A stretch of 64,000 nucleotides of DNA from Aquatica leii (lineage: Eukaryota > Arthropoda > Insecta > Coleoptera > Lampyridae). Positions 52,042 through 63,065 of this stretch are shown one piece after another. A program made the translations under genes and the position numbers. The DNA lies in contig CM069435.1 in the NCBI GenBank assembly GCA_035610365.1, forward strand, positions 91,235,389 to 91,299,388, given 5' to 3'. The first letter of the stretch is position 1. Every line of letters begins with the position of its first letter. The notes under the pieces are model-generated. The model saw only the letters and a list, made by a program, of their open reading frames with translations, was not told the origin of the DNA and did not search any database.

Positions 52042-52660
52042 TTAGATCAACACTTTAACTTTAGTTAGCTGGTCTTGGCTGAGGGTTTGATATTTAGAAG
52101 CAAAAATGTCTAATAGATGTTGAAGGCCTCCATTAGAATTCACGCATCTCACAATTTGAGATACTAGCGTGCATTGAACTACTACAATCTTCTTTTTCAA
52201 CGTTACTGGATCTAAGTTGGCATTTAAGATCCTTACTGGCATCGTGTTTTTTACTCGTACTAAAGTTCTGCCAACGAGTAGTCCGTTTTCAACTAAGTTG
52301 CTCTTCATTGGTTCAATTGCGGGAATGTAGCTTTCACGAAAATTTTCATTCAGGCGTGCCATCACCATACTTTCAGTCCTTGCAGGCAAAATCACGTCTT
52401 TATTTAATAAGACACGCACGACCATTTTCTCTGACGAATGAAAAGGAATTTCTTCACTGTCGGTGTTCAGGACGTTGTTCTTTATATCGAAATGGAATCC
52501 ATATTTCTTTATCACGTCCATTCTCAAAATAACTTTTTCCGTAATGTCGGTTGTCGGTTACCAGTACTTGATAGTCGAGTGCTCCATTTCCCAAACCAAT
52601 GGTTACTTTGACTTTGACTTTGACCTACTCACGGTAGGTATTTCTTTACTCGTCGCCGTT
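52042..52660 (-). pseudogene. pol: Protease and protease-RT linker (copy D)
   Basis: The end of the protease-like domain (TIGLGNGALDYQVLVTDN, then GKSYFENGRDKE in a shifted frame) and the linker MRMDVIKKYGFHFDIKNNVL ... NLVENGLLVGRTLVRVKNTM ... DPVTLKKKIVVVQCTLVSQI. The linker matches the only such sequence left in copy C. This is the part of the element deleted from copy C. Confidence 0.7.
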
Positions 52661-52739
52661 CGAAGTCGTACTGTTACTGGTGGTCTTTTCACTATTCCGA
52701 AATATGTCCGGACAAATGATAGTTTTCATCGCTCTTGTG

Positions 52740-53570
52740 TGAACCAATAACTAAACATTTCTTCTATTGATTTTGCCATCGAGATGAATACTTTGCAATT
52801 GCTCCATAGGCGATGCCATTCGAAAAGTAATCTCCGGGGCATGGTTTGTTGAGGTCGACTTATTCTTGTTTTCCGAACGCTCTTCTGGTCTTCTTTTGGG
52901 CTTACTACAGCATTGTCGTACGTGGCCCACTTCACCGCAGTTCCAGCACGTCACTTCTTTCCTAGAGCTACTTGTTCCTAAAATACAGGTCCCACTATTT
53001 TCTCAATGCTTTCTTGTACGTGCGCGGGTATTTCTGCATCGCAGCGGAGCTTATGGCTGCCTTACTGCGACGCCTGTTTTGTTGCTTCAAACTCCACAAC
53101 ATGGATTAAAAAGCCGTCTGCAAAGGTTTGAATAGCCAACTGTTCCAAGAAGGTACCTGGTGCTGTAAGATACGAAAGCCGTGTCAATCTGGCGATTTCA
53201 GTATCAACCTCTTAAATACTCTTCGCAGCTTTCTGAACTCGATTTTTTATTTGGGATTGGTACACCTGTTGAAGATGTGCATTTCGATATCTCAGTTTTA
53301 AACGTGAAATGAAGAGTTGGTAGATGGTCAGGAACAGCCTGCAAAATTCCATGCGCTTTACCACGTAAAGCCACTATTAAAAACGTTGCTTTCTGCTTGT
53401 TGCTCCAACCATTAGTTGTAGGTGCAGCTTCAAACTGCTTGAAGTATGTTAACCAAAAAGTTTTTCCATCATAATTTGGTGATAAAATCTTAAACTTGTC
53501 TATTAAATCTTCGCTCGTGACACTTCTTTCACCGTGACAATTAATTTGGTTCAATCTGATTTAGGACTGA
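52740..53570 (-). pseudogene. gag: gag and CCHC zinc knuckle (copy D)
   Basis: The gag capsid block at 53204-53554 (VTSEDLIDKFKILSPNYDG, then NGWSNKQKATFLI and GKAHGILQAVPDHL) matches copy A. The nucleocapsid knuckle CWNCGEVGHVRQCC (about 52907-52948) is C-x2-C-x4-H-x4-C, showing that the CCCH finger at the other end is additional. The coiled-coil N-terminal part present in copy A is missing here. Confidence 0.75.
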
Positions 53571-53939
53571 ACTAAGAATGAATAAATATGAATACCCTTA
53601 ATATAACGTATGTCATGGTTGTATGTTTATATCAACAGGCACGTTTCGTTTAGCTTCTACATAAGATTAAGCAGTAAACGTTGTTTATATTGTGCAAAAA
53701 TAGCAGAAGCATCATAAACGCTTGTTTTAGCCTTTAAACATTGTTTTTGACCGGTAAAAAACCCTTACTGTTCTTTATAGGTATTTTATATACTATAAAT
53801 TTGCTTACATGTCTACTTATAATATATAATATACATAATATACGCCACTTACAATCTGTCCAAATGAGCGAAGCTAGATAAAATTCAATTTTGTTTTAAC
53901 ACGAGACGGACTATACAAGAAAAGTGCGACATCGGTTTT
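53571..53939. other. No gene seen
   Basis: AT-rich DNA, nothing recognised. Confidence 0.55.
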
Positions 53940-54850
53940 TCTCCTTTGCCCTTGCAATTGAGGTGAAGGTAGTATTGTCAAATGCTGCTTCAATATCTAG
54001 AAAAGCACCCAATGCAATATCATTGTATTGGATTGCATTTTCGCATCTGCTTACTAGTTGGTGAATTGCTAGCTCGCAAGATTTTCCAGATTGGTAAGCA
54101 TACTGATTTCAGTGCAGAGGCGAAGCCTTTAGTGCTGGGTTTTACTGTTGCGTTCCATCCATTGAAGTGGAACCGGTTGCTTCCGCTCCCAATTCTCTTT
54201 GTTTTTTAAGCTTTCGCCTTGCCGCCCCCGAAAGCTTTTTGGCTTTTCGGGTTCGCGCTTAGCGTCAGCGTCTTTTTTTAAAATTTGAGTCGATGGTTCC
54301 ATTTATGTTCCCACGAGTGCGGAGGGAAAAAAGGTACCGTGCGCAGTGCCCCGATACGCACGGAAGGCTATATACAACGGGGTTCGTCTGGTGCCACGAG
54401 GTTGGAACCAGTGACGACTGGTCTTCTATCCAGTTACGCATCTATCGGCCTGGTCCTCTCCATCTTAGATTTAGGTTTTGGATGAGATTGTCTCCTCTTG
54501 GTCCAGACAATTAAGCTAAGACTCCCCAGCACTGCTTGCTCTTGAGACATGTCCACAGCAGCAAGAGGTTTGGGTTTGACTGCCATGCTTGCTGATCAAG
54601 GTCAGCAGAGCAGCGGCAGGCATCGTTGTCCCAGTGTTGGTTCTTGCCACGACACTACAGCTTGAGCTGAGAAAGCTGGTTCGCGTGACAGTAGTACTGG
54701 AGTACGTACGGATTTTAGGCCGCGACTCCAACACCTGCCAAAGTAAACCGGGTTGTCCCGGATCAGCTGGTGAAGCTGCGTACCGTTACATCCTATTTAC
54801 CCTCCTACCCACCACCTGGAGACGCGCCCGATAGGTAGCTCAACCCACGA
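53940..54850 (-). pseudogene. LINE fragment: RT piece and GC-rich upstream segment
   Basis: On the minus strand 54110-53940 gives YQ-SGKSCELAIHQLVSRCEN and DIALGAFLDIEAAFDNTTF, RT domains 1-2 of a Jockey-like LINE. 54285-54850 is clearly richer in G and C than its surroundings. Its minus strand has a frame containing VDMSQEQAVLGSLSLIVWTK that could be the N-terminal part of the same LINE, but this link is an inference. Confidence 0.55.
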
Positions 54851-56180
54851 GGACGATTGCAATTACCAGGCCAATACATTTTCTTAAAACAGTTAACACA
54901 TACCTTTAATTTCCTGATTCTCTAGTACTTATCTGTGACTATTTTTTCTAATGTTTCGTAATTAAATAATGCGTGCTTGCTATTGCAATTAAATCATTTT
55001 GGGTTGTCGTTATCAAACTGACCCAATGTTTGTTAACTTTACGGTTTATGTTGTTAACTTAACACTTGACCTTTACCTTTTACAAATTTGTTTACTTGCT
55101 CTACTTTTCGTTTTATGTATCGTATTACTTTGTTAAATTACTTTATGCACATTACTTAGTATAGCATATACCTTCTCGCATTTATATTTATTATTTTCAT
55201 TATGTCAGCTATGTAGGTATTACGTTTTAATAACGTATAATTTTGCTTTATGTAATTTGTTTCAATTGTATTCACTAACCGTGAGCCTTCAGCCTATAAC
55301 ATATTTTATGTAATTAGTATAACGTTAGATCATACTGAGTTAAATTTACTTTCAATTGCAAACTTTATATCATCTGTATCTGTTGTTGAGTACGTTGGTG
55401 TTACGTTTGTGAAATTTTTTCGATTATTTAAACGCAGTCATAGCTAAAGGCAAAATAACATTAACCGTCGTACATAAGCTTATATACCACGCATAATGTA
55501 GTTTTTAAATCAAATTAAAGAAAGTAGTAGAAATCACTACTGTTGACGAATAACTGTCGGTTGGATAAGTTTTGTGCTCATATTTTTGCTGTTCATTATT
55601 ATCATTGTCGATTTATTTTGCGACTGCATAATAGACTTTCGACGTTTGATCAAGTAATATTTATATTTAAATTAAAATCATTCACTTTAAACGTTTGTTA
55701 GTAATTGAATATAATTAGTTGTATGGTATGTTGTCTAAACAAAAAGACCTACATCGATATTATAGCTGTGATATTACTCTATTAGTCGAGAAATCTTTAA
55801 TTGTTATTGGTCTACTTCTTTCTCTGTTGGTTTTAATGAATATTCTCTCTTGTGTGAAACAAATATATTGTTGTTAAAAGTAGTGTTTTGCCAATTTGTT
55901 CCTTTTAGTGATCGATTAACACACTAAGACTTGCAATCCGCTTAACGAATTAAACTGAGTTGGTCGCTTTCGAGAAATTCTCGTAATAGTAAAAATGTGA
56001 TTTTGGAATTGTTTTTCTACTTTGCGCTGCTAAACATCGTCTAATGTATTTATTATTATATACAGAATTAATTCTTTATTAATCACTCTATTATTTGTTT
56101 TTTTCTTGACGGAAAAAAAATCTACAGGCTTTAATAACATACTATTTGAAATATTGATTTTGAATAATAAATTTTAGACC
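54851..56180. other. No gene seen
   Basis: AT-rich DNA before the third intact IR; nothing recognised except the leader block that follows. Confidence 0.55.
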
Positions 56181-56211
56181 AAGACATTGTCAATCTATAA
56201 AGATAAATTAC
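56181..56211 (+). promoter_or_regulatory. Conserved leader block upstream of IR
   Basis: AAGACATTGTCAATCTATAA, continuing AGATAAATTAC, aligns with 17476-17507 at the same distance from the receptor start. See that entry. Confidence 0.5.
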
Positions 56212-56302
56212 TGTTTTTATTACTAACAATCCTTAATATAGATGACATTTATACGAACTTATTTCGTTTGAAATACTTTTAGTGTATGCCTACGAAACAA
56301 GC

Positions 56303-58084
56303 ATGAAGTGCTTTGTTCTAATGGTTTTGTGTTTTAAATTATGTTTATTTCTTCGTATAGAGCACCGAGTTACCACTAATCTGCAAAATTGTGTAAAACA
56401 AACTATGGAAAAGATTTTTGATTACGATGACACGATTTTGTTTATAAATTTTGAAAGCGAAGACATTTTTCCTGAAGCGATTTCAAATCCGTATGTAACT
56501 TTAAATTATTTTGTAAATCAACAAGTGAAGTACACGCACAAAGTTATTTCAAATAAGATTAATACAGTTATGCATTTAAAAAAATTCAGTGATCTGAAGC
56601 TTCTAAATCTTGGTGTTATACAACCGTTAAACGGTTACTTGCAAATTTTTCCTCCGACGAGAACAACCGTATTTGTTACTTATATTACCGCACTTGATAA
56701 GTTGCAGTATATATTTAAACTCTTGTGGTATAGTAACGTTATTAACGTTGCAGTAATAGTGTACGATTCTGACAACAATTTTAGAGTGTATTACAGTAAT
56801 CCAAACGCACCCGATAACGATTGTGCAAGAAAATTTCATGATTATGTTGCAACTGATTGCAATTCATCTTTTACTTATGAATTTCCAAAAACTATGAGAA
56901 AATACCCGAACTGCAGTATCACTTATGTGAGAACAGAAAATGATGATCTTTACAAAGGAATAGTTAAGTCAGTGACAATAATCGACTATGTACTAGAAAC
57001 TGTAACTAAATACTTGAATATAAAGTTGTATGAAACTATTGGAACCGAACCTGTTTTGACTACTTTTTACCTACTCTTAGATTTTTCCGAAGTTTATGTA
57101 AGATTTGGGTCTAACACGGTATCATTTCTTCAAGATGATGTCATTTGGATCGTTCCTACACCTATAAGGGTATCAACGGTAGAAGTATTAAAAACTGTAT
57201 TTGAACCGATTTTATGGATTATGATTTTGGTGGCGTTTTTGGTTACGGTTCTAATATGGTGGGTAGTTGTAAAATACTGTCTGCACCAAGAAGACAATGA
57301 GTGTTTTAGCATCTTTCTTCGTGTATTCTCAATTACTCTGTTTGGATCAATACAAAAACCTCCGGCAACTACGGCTTTACGTTTTATATTTATAATGTAC
57401 GTAGTCTATTCAGTGCACATACAAACAGCGTTTAATTCAAACTTGGTGCAATTGCTGACTGTGCCTCAATACAAAAATCTAATCAAAAATTTGCATGATC
57501 TTACAAACACCAACATTTCGATTTTGGCTTCTGAGAGAGTTCGTACATGGGTCTTAAAAGCGAATGAATCTAACAAAGCTATAAGTGCAAGAATCAAAAT
57601 TTGTCAAGACTCTGAAATAATCAAGATAATCCATCAACCTAGTTTTGAAAACTACAGCATCCTGCTGGTTGAAGATCTATTTTATTTCTACAGGAAAGAT
57701 ACAAAAAACAAATTTTATTATTTTGTAGACAATTCGTACAGTGGATCGTTCAGACTTTCATTTTTGACATCTACTTTTTCTTATTTTTGGTACACGTTAA
57801 ATGAAGTACTGGTACATTTAATTGAATCGGGCATTATCAACAAACAGAATTTAGATTTTAAAGAAAAGGAAAAACAGAGTAACAATCGTCAAAGCAATCC
57901 TAATTCAAATCAGAATAATAAAATTGTGATAAGTTTGGAGCATGTGTGTTCGATTTTTATGATTTGGATAATCGGGATAGTTTTTGCATTCTTTGCGTTT
58001 ATTGGAGAACATCTAACGTATTACATAAACCGACGTAAGGTTAGTCGCCTAAATAAGCGCATCATTTGTGTCTCAAACCGTTAG
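56303..58084 (+). CDS. Divergent ionotropic receptor, 593 aa, intronless
   Basis: Third intact IR. I start at the ATG at 56303, because the frame upstream only offers GTG at 56282 and the protein from 56303 begins like its paralogues (CFVLMVLCFKLCLFL signal). The family block CVKQTMEKIFDYDDT, NPYVTLNYFVN and the cysteine block DCNSSFTYEFPK...YPNC are present. M1 is ILVAFLVTVLIWWVVV, the pore side has GSIQKPPATTAL, M3 carries IQTAFNSNLVQLLTVPQY, then FSYFWYTLNEVLVHLIESG. A Gln/Asn/Ser-rich stretch precedes M4 (MIWIIGIVFAFFAFIGEHL). It ends IICVSNR, close to the 17593 gene (IICVSKR), its nearest relative by tail and leader. Polyadenylation-like AATAAAATAAAA lies at about 58162. Confidence 0.93.
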   Translation: MKCFVLMVLCFKLCLFLRIEHRVTTNLQNCVKQTMEKIFDYDDTILFINFESEDIFPEAISNPYVTLNYFVNQQVKYTHKVISNKINTVMHLKKFSDLKLLNLGVIQPLNGYLQIFPPTRTTVFVTYITALDKLQYIFKLLWYSNVINVAVIVYDSDNNFRVYYSNPNAPDNDCARKFHDYVATDCNSSFTYEFPKTMRKYPNCSITYVRTENDDLYKGIVKSVTIIDYVLETVTKYLNIKLYETIGTEPVLTTFYLLLDFSEVYVRFGSNTVSFLQDDVIWIVPTPIRVSTVEVLKTVFEPILWIMILVAFLVTVLIWWVVVKYCLHQEDNECFSIFLRVFSITLFGSIQKPPATTALRFIFIMYVVYSVHIQTAFNSNLVQLLTVPQYKNLIKNLHDLTNTNISILASERVRTWVLKANESNKAISARIKICQDSEIIKIIHQPSFENYSILLVEDLFYFYRKDTKNKFYYFVDNSYSGSFRLSFLTSTFSYFWYTLNEVLVHLIESGIINKQNLDFKEKEKQSNNRQSNPNSNQNNKIVISLEHVCSIFMIWIIGIVFAFFAFIGEHLTYYINRRKVSRLNKRIICVSNR

Positions 58085-58986
58085 AAGTTTTGAAGTTTGA
58101 CTCAATTGTGTGAAGATTGTTTTAACACTATGTTGAAGTTATCATTGGAATTAATTTATAAATAAAATAAAACTGTTTTGTCGGCTCATTTTTTTATGTA
58201 CACGGATATATTATTAACATACAATCTGTTGATCTAATATTGGCAAATTCATTACCATTATTTTCATAGTCATTTTGTCATTCTATACGTTTAACTCAAT
58301 AAGATTTTTAAGCTACGCACGTAGTTAATAATGGCAATTAATAATAGAAAATCAAGTTGCTCGAAAAATTGGAGTACCCTTGCATAAATTCCCAAGAAGT
58401 TGAAAATATAGACAAACCTTAGGGACACCATTATAATGAAATTGTAAAAACTCTCCATCGATCCCAAGTCAGCAAAAAAATTTATACATGGACAAAGTTT
58501 GCAAAAATGTATTTTTAAAAATTTTTTTGCAAAACAGTCATTTTATGATAAAAATAGCTCAGACAAAAGTAGACCATACAATTATCTACAAAAATTGTCC
58601 TAACACTTTTTTTCCTAAGATTCACCATTTCTGAGAAAAAGCGATTCTAAAATTTACTAAAGTTATATCCGATGGCTACTTTGTCTATTTACATCATTGG
58701 ACGCATAATACATGTAAAACTATTAGTCTGTGTGACTAACACATTAATATTAAATGATAATTATAAGAATATGAACTGAAAAGATACCCAGTCATTTTAT
58801 GTGTCCATGTGGCTTAGAGCAAAATCTGTCTGCTGTTCAATTGTCTACGTAGCAGTGCCCGTCTATCTGTTCGTTTTTCTAAGATCCTAACAAAATATCC
58901 TTAGTCTTGACATTTGTTTGTAGTGAAAACACGTGGTTATTGATAATATTTTTTACAAAAATTTGTGCTGTATTCAGTTTCAAAAT
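58085..58986. other. No gene seen (3' flank of IR)
   Basis: AT-rich DNA; a decayed frame near 58370-58450 is not assignable. Confidence 0.55.
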
Positions 58987-59142
58987 ATGTCTCAATTTTG
59001 CTTCATTTGTGATAAACCTTTGCCTGCAAGTGAATTTGTTACTGTTGAACGTTGCATGAAGACGATGACGCAAGTATTGAAAGAAATGATGAATTCACCT
59101 AAAAGAGCAAGATTCAGTGACAATTCATGTAGAGTGTTGTGA
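58987..59142 (+). pseudogene. Fragment of a repeat-borne reading frame
   Basis: 51 codons: MSQFCFICDKPLPASEFVTV, then ERCMKTMTQVLKEM, stop at 59140. The C-x2-C pair followed by a hydrophobic helix resembles the start of a long protein often found in insect repeats, but I cannot name it. It sits at the left edge of the repeat shared with 28000-28900. Confidence 0.35.
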
Positions 59143-61080
59143 AAACTACACTCGGAAGAGTACTATTGCTGCGATCTGGGGTAAGCGTTTATTTCTTGTG
59201 TTTGTGGTTTTATTTAATTCTTCCGTAATTGCCTGTACCAGGTTTCGATTATAATTGAAAATAATTTCATAATGACGTCCCGTCACTGTATCTACACCTT
59301 CGAGGAGTTGGATGCAATTACTAATGCATTGGAACAAACGCCAAAATTTACAAAATTAATTTGAGGGAATCTCTGCGCATTCGTTAATTTTTAGTAATCG
59401 TATGAATAAAAAGAGTTTACTTGTGATAACGCCCTATGTACGTCCTTGTTAGATTGTAATTAATGTGCCGCTAGCTAGCCGCATACTTAAAAAAAAACTA
59501 ATTGCACGTATTAGACTTTTTATTTTAACTCTTAGTATTTTGGTGGTCAGTCAGTAAAAACGACTTGACGTACACTGCCTCAAAAAAGTAATTGGACACT
59601 TTTAAGCGCGACTTGTAAGGTAGGCAACCAAACTTACGTTATACCAAAACGCTTAGTTAAATTTGACAACATTGTGTAACGTTAAAATAAGAAATTAGTA
59701 GTTCAATTCGCGAGTATAGAAAATTTCTCGTTAGTACATTTGGTTGGTGATGCTTAGCAAATTGGGAAAACTTCTTTCGTCTACGTTTCTTCTGGGATTG
59801 GGTGTTATTGTATTTGGGTTGGTTTTGGATTTCAGGGTTTTGGCGTAGGTCTAAATTTCTATTTTTGACTTTAGCTAGTGTCCACTTCCCAGGTTTTCAT
59901 GTTGCTGGGGGGGAATTTGTAACGTTAAAATAAGAAATTAGTAGTTCATTTCGCGAGTATGGAAAATTTCTCGTTAGTATGAAATTTGTCAGGACCTTTC
60001 TGCTCTTGCGCCAGACTGTCATGTTTTCGACAGCATATTCACAATTCATTTTACATTAGATTTTTGGCGAGTGTTGTTACTTGTACGCCCGAGTTCACCT
60101 CCACCGTTAGATTGTGTCACGCGGCTAATTTAATATGCGATTATTTGTGGAAGGTTGAAACGGGGTAAGTGGTATACAATTTTGTTTAGTGAGAGTTTAA
60201 ATTGACACCTACTCATTTTCTATAGCAGATTTTGGTAGCCACCAATTGTTCTGCGTTATCAGTCAAGATAACTAACAGGTGGTCTTGTTCGAAATATTCC
60301 ATGACGTCGAAGCATTGATACGTCCTTGTCATATCCACCGTCAAAGGTTGAGAACCGCCAGGACAATCCTTTCTTTTACGAAGACAAACATGGAAAATTT
60401 AATTGATTAAGTCACAGGGAAACGCTGCGCACTTACGTTCGTAATAATTGGATGCTAAACAAACCTTTTTTATTTGTGTTAAACGTATATGCTCGTTCCG
60501 ATCTGGGTTTAATAGTATTTTTTAGGTACATCAAGTACGGAGGTTAGCTAACTTTCCGACTGAGGTAAAACCTACCTGTAAGTATTACTACTTTCAATTT
60601 TTTATTTGTGTTTTGGGACTAGGTCGTTTAGGACCGTACGTGCATGTTAAGTTCTATTTTTGTGCTTCGCGAATTTATCAGTTGTGCTGATCGAATCTCG
60701 AAGGCTTAATTTGTTTGATTTGTCTACAATTTAAATATATGTACTTATAAGTTCAGACGCTAAGTGTACGTAATTATTTAGTCCGACAAGGGCAGTTTGT
60801 TATACGGTGTGTTGCTCGCCACTCGGCGCAGCTTCTAATTTAATCAGCCTACGTATAAATGTTGTCAAGAATTTACATTTCTATGCTCATTTCAACTTCC
60901 GTGATACAATAAATATATATATTTGGTGTTATTACTTTTGTAGTGTTATTTATTCTTTGCTTACTACGAGGAGAGTGAGACGGTATCCCTCGACTTTAAT
61001 TTTTCATCGTCTTGGCGCCTTTTTTTTAGATTCACGTTATAATCACACATAACAAAGCCTGCGATCCCTCTCCGAAGAAG
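59143..61080. repeat. Unclassified long repeat, copy 2
   Basis: Shares with 28000-28900 the ordered blocks GGGTAAGCGTTTATTTCTTG (59178), TTTAATTCTTCCGTAATTG, TTACTTGTGATAACG (59416) and GTCTTGGCGCCTTTTTTTT (61010). Inside it a 60-bp segment AACGTTAAAATAAGAAATTA occurs twice in direct orientation (59680 and 59922). No coding region. Confidence 0.5.
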
Positions 61081-62219
61081 CTGTGCTAGCCGTTGCTTTG
61101 TTTGGTTATGAGAAGACCGGTGGGACATTTTATTTTTGACAGTTCAACTCTAGAAACCCTAGTTTCTCGTAACAATTGGCATTGATCGGTACATCCATTG
61201 TACTTTACAGTTTGTGTATTTTAAGTCTTAGTGTACATTTAAAATTTTAATATTTTAGATATAAGCAGTTACTGTAAAATCTTTTTTTTGTAAAGGCACG
61301 TAGTAGTTGTAAATACCTAACGGGAGTCATTCAAGGACCCCTAACTTTATCACACTTTAAAATTTAAAATATTATTAACAACCAATAGAATTAGTTTTTG
61401 TAAACCAGAGGTGGTGGAATTTTCCTTAACATTTAATTTTTTATAACCGATTCATAGTTCGGCTAGCTGATAACAAAAATCCAAATACCGAATAATCAAT
61501 GTTAGTGAAAATGTATCACAAATTCTAATATATGTATATATCAAGAAATACAGTCCACTATTTTTTAAATCCAACTAACTGAAAAAATAAAGCGGATATC
61601 AACATCCCAACAGGCATTATAGACATTACTTGCAGGAATATTACAAGGTTACTAACTATTCTTTATAAGCACTGCCTCAAGCGTTCAAAGAACATGTTTC
61701 TCTCCTGCAAATTTATGTTCTCTGCTTAAATAATAAAAAAAATTTAATTGTTATTTATAATTAAATAAGTTCCATATAGCTCGAATAATGATAAACTGTA
61801 TGCTCAAATATGAAACTACTGTACTAATTAGCCTAAAAGTTTTAATATATCTGGATTAAATTAAAGTCAATCACAAAATTAGAAAAATGCCAAATACATT
61901 TTTCCGCTTTCTCTTTGTAACATTTAATTTAAGTATTAACTATTTCGAGGGAATATAAACTTAATAGTAATGAACTGAAATTTGCAATTTCGTAGTTTTA
62001 AATTGTTATAGTACCTACTACATTTTAATAGAAATAATACCTTAGATTTTATTATAAATTATACATAAACACTATTTATATTACAAGAACAAGACTAGAT
62101 ACAGCAAATCCTAATAAAAACATTATTAACAAAGTATTTATTATTTTATTTAAATATTTGTATTTTACATGCTAGTAATGGGTGTAATATCCATTATTGG
62201 TTATATACACGGTTTGGCA
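61081..62219. other. No gene seen
   Basis: Very AT-rich DNA without recognisable features. Confidence 0.6.
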
Positions 62220-63065
62220 TCGAATTAATTAAATTGGCACATAAATTAGCCCCTCGAAATCTTTCCTACACGGTATTAATATGGCGTTGCAAGTTGTTTA
62301 TATTTCGTCTTTCCACGTTATTGTTCAGTTTGTCGTTTCACCCACGCACGGTCGCTGCCTACAAATTCTCTATAGGGTTCAAATACGGTGACTTATGTGG
62401 CCAACGGATTCTTTCCACTTCTAGATGTTGTAAAAATCATTCTTGAACTACCGCTGCCGTATGTATAAAAGAATTGTCTTGAACAAACTGAATTGATCCT
62501 TCGGGATAAACTGCTCGTACGGAGGGCAACATAACGTCTTCCTAAATCGTCAAGTTTAGCGTTCATCGACACGTGTTAATTCCTTTGAGCCAGCATCACT
62601 CATCCATCCCCAGTACGCAGCACTAATTCTCCCACTTCTTTTGTTGGGTTGCACATGTTTTGATTCATATCTAGAATTACGTGGCCTCCAAAGAACTCTT
62701 TTACTATCTTGAGAAATGCAGAAGGTTTTTTCATCTGAAAAAACAACACCTTCCCAATCAAAATTTAAATGTTCTTCTGAAAACTGTAATCTTCGGTAGG
62801 CGTTTTATTTTTTTCAGTTATTACAGGTTTCCTTACAGGTCGATAGCAGCTTATTCCTTCAGCTTTCAAACTATTTCTTATTGTTTGCAAACTTCATTGT
62901 AACTGTAGCCTTTTGCGAATGGTGGTGGAAACTGTGAATAGAGTCAAACGAGCATCTTAGATAATGTCGTTTTTTTAAACTCTGGATAAGAAAGATGGCC
63001 TTCCACTTTTTTGGGCCGTCTGTAAGGGACGATCATTTTCCGCGCCTTGTTCTTCGCATTGAACC
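62220..63065 (-). pseudogene. Tc1/mariner-superfamily transposase remnant
   Basis: The minus strand gives, in order with shifts: SGRPSFLS (end of the helix-turn-helix linker), TIRNSLKAEGISCYRPVRKP, DWEGVVFSDEKTF (first catalytic Asp), SGRISAAYWGWMSDAGSKEL, QFVQDNSFIHTAAVVQE (second catalytic Asp) and WPHKSPYLNPIENL (around the third acidic residue). This is a Tc1-type DDE transposase with many stops. Terminal repeats were not identified. Confidence 0.8.

Larger units (their letters stand above)
49360..53570 (-). mobile_element. Ty3/gypsy macrodomain-family element, copy D
   Basis: Minus-strand copy with a truncated 3' LTR (right end 49491), CCCH frame, macrodomain, integrase, decayed RT, protease, zinc knuckle and gag. 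It has no 5' LTR. It is more diverged than copy C, with many stops, so it is older. It preserves the gag-to-CCCH gene order of the family. Confidence 0.85.

Noticed and set aside
56282..56302. Upstream extension of the third IR
   Set aside because: It depends on a GTG codon; the ATG at 56303 fits the paralogues and the signal peptide.
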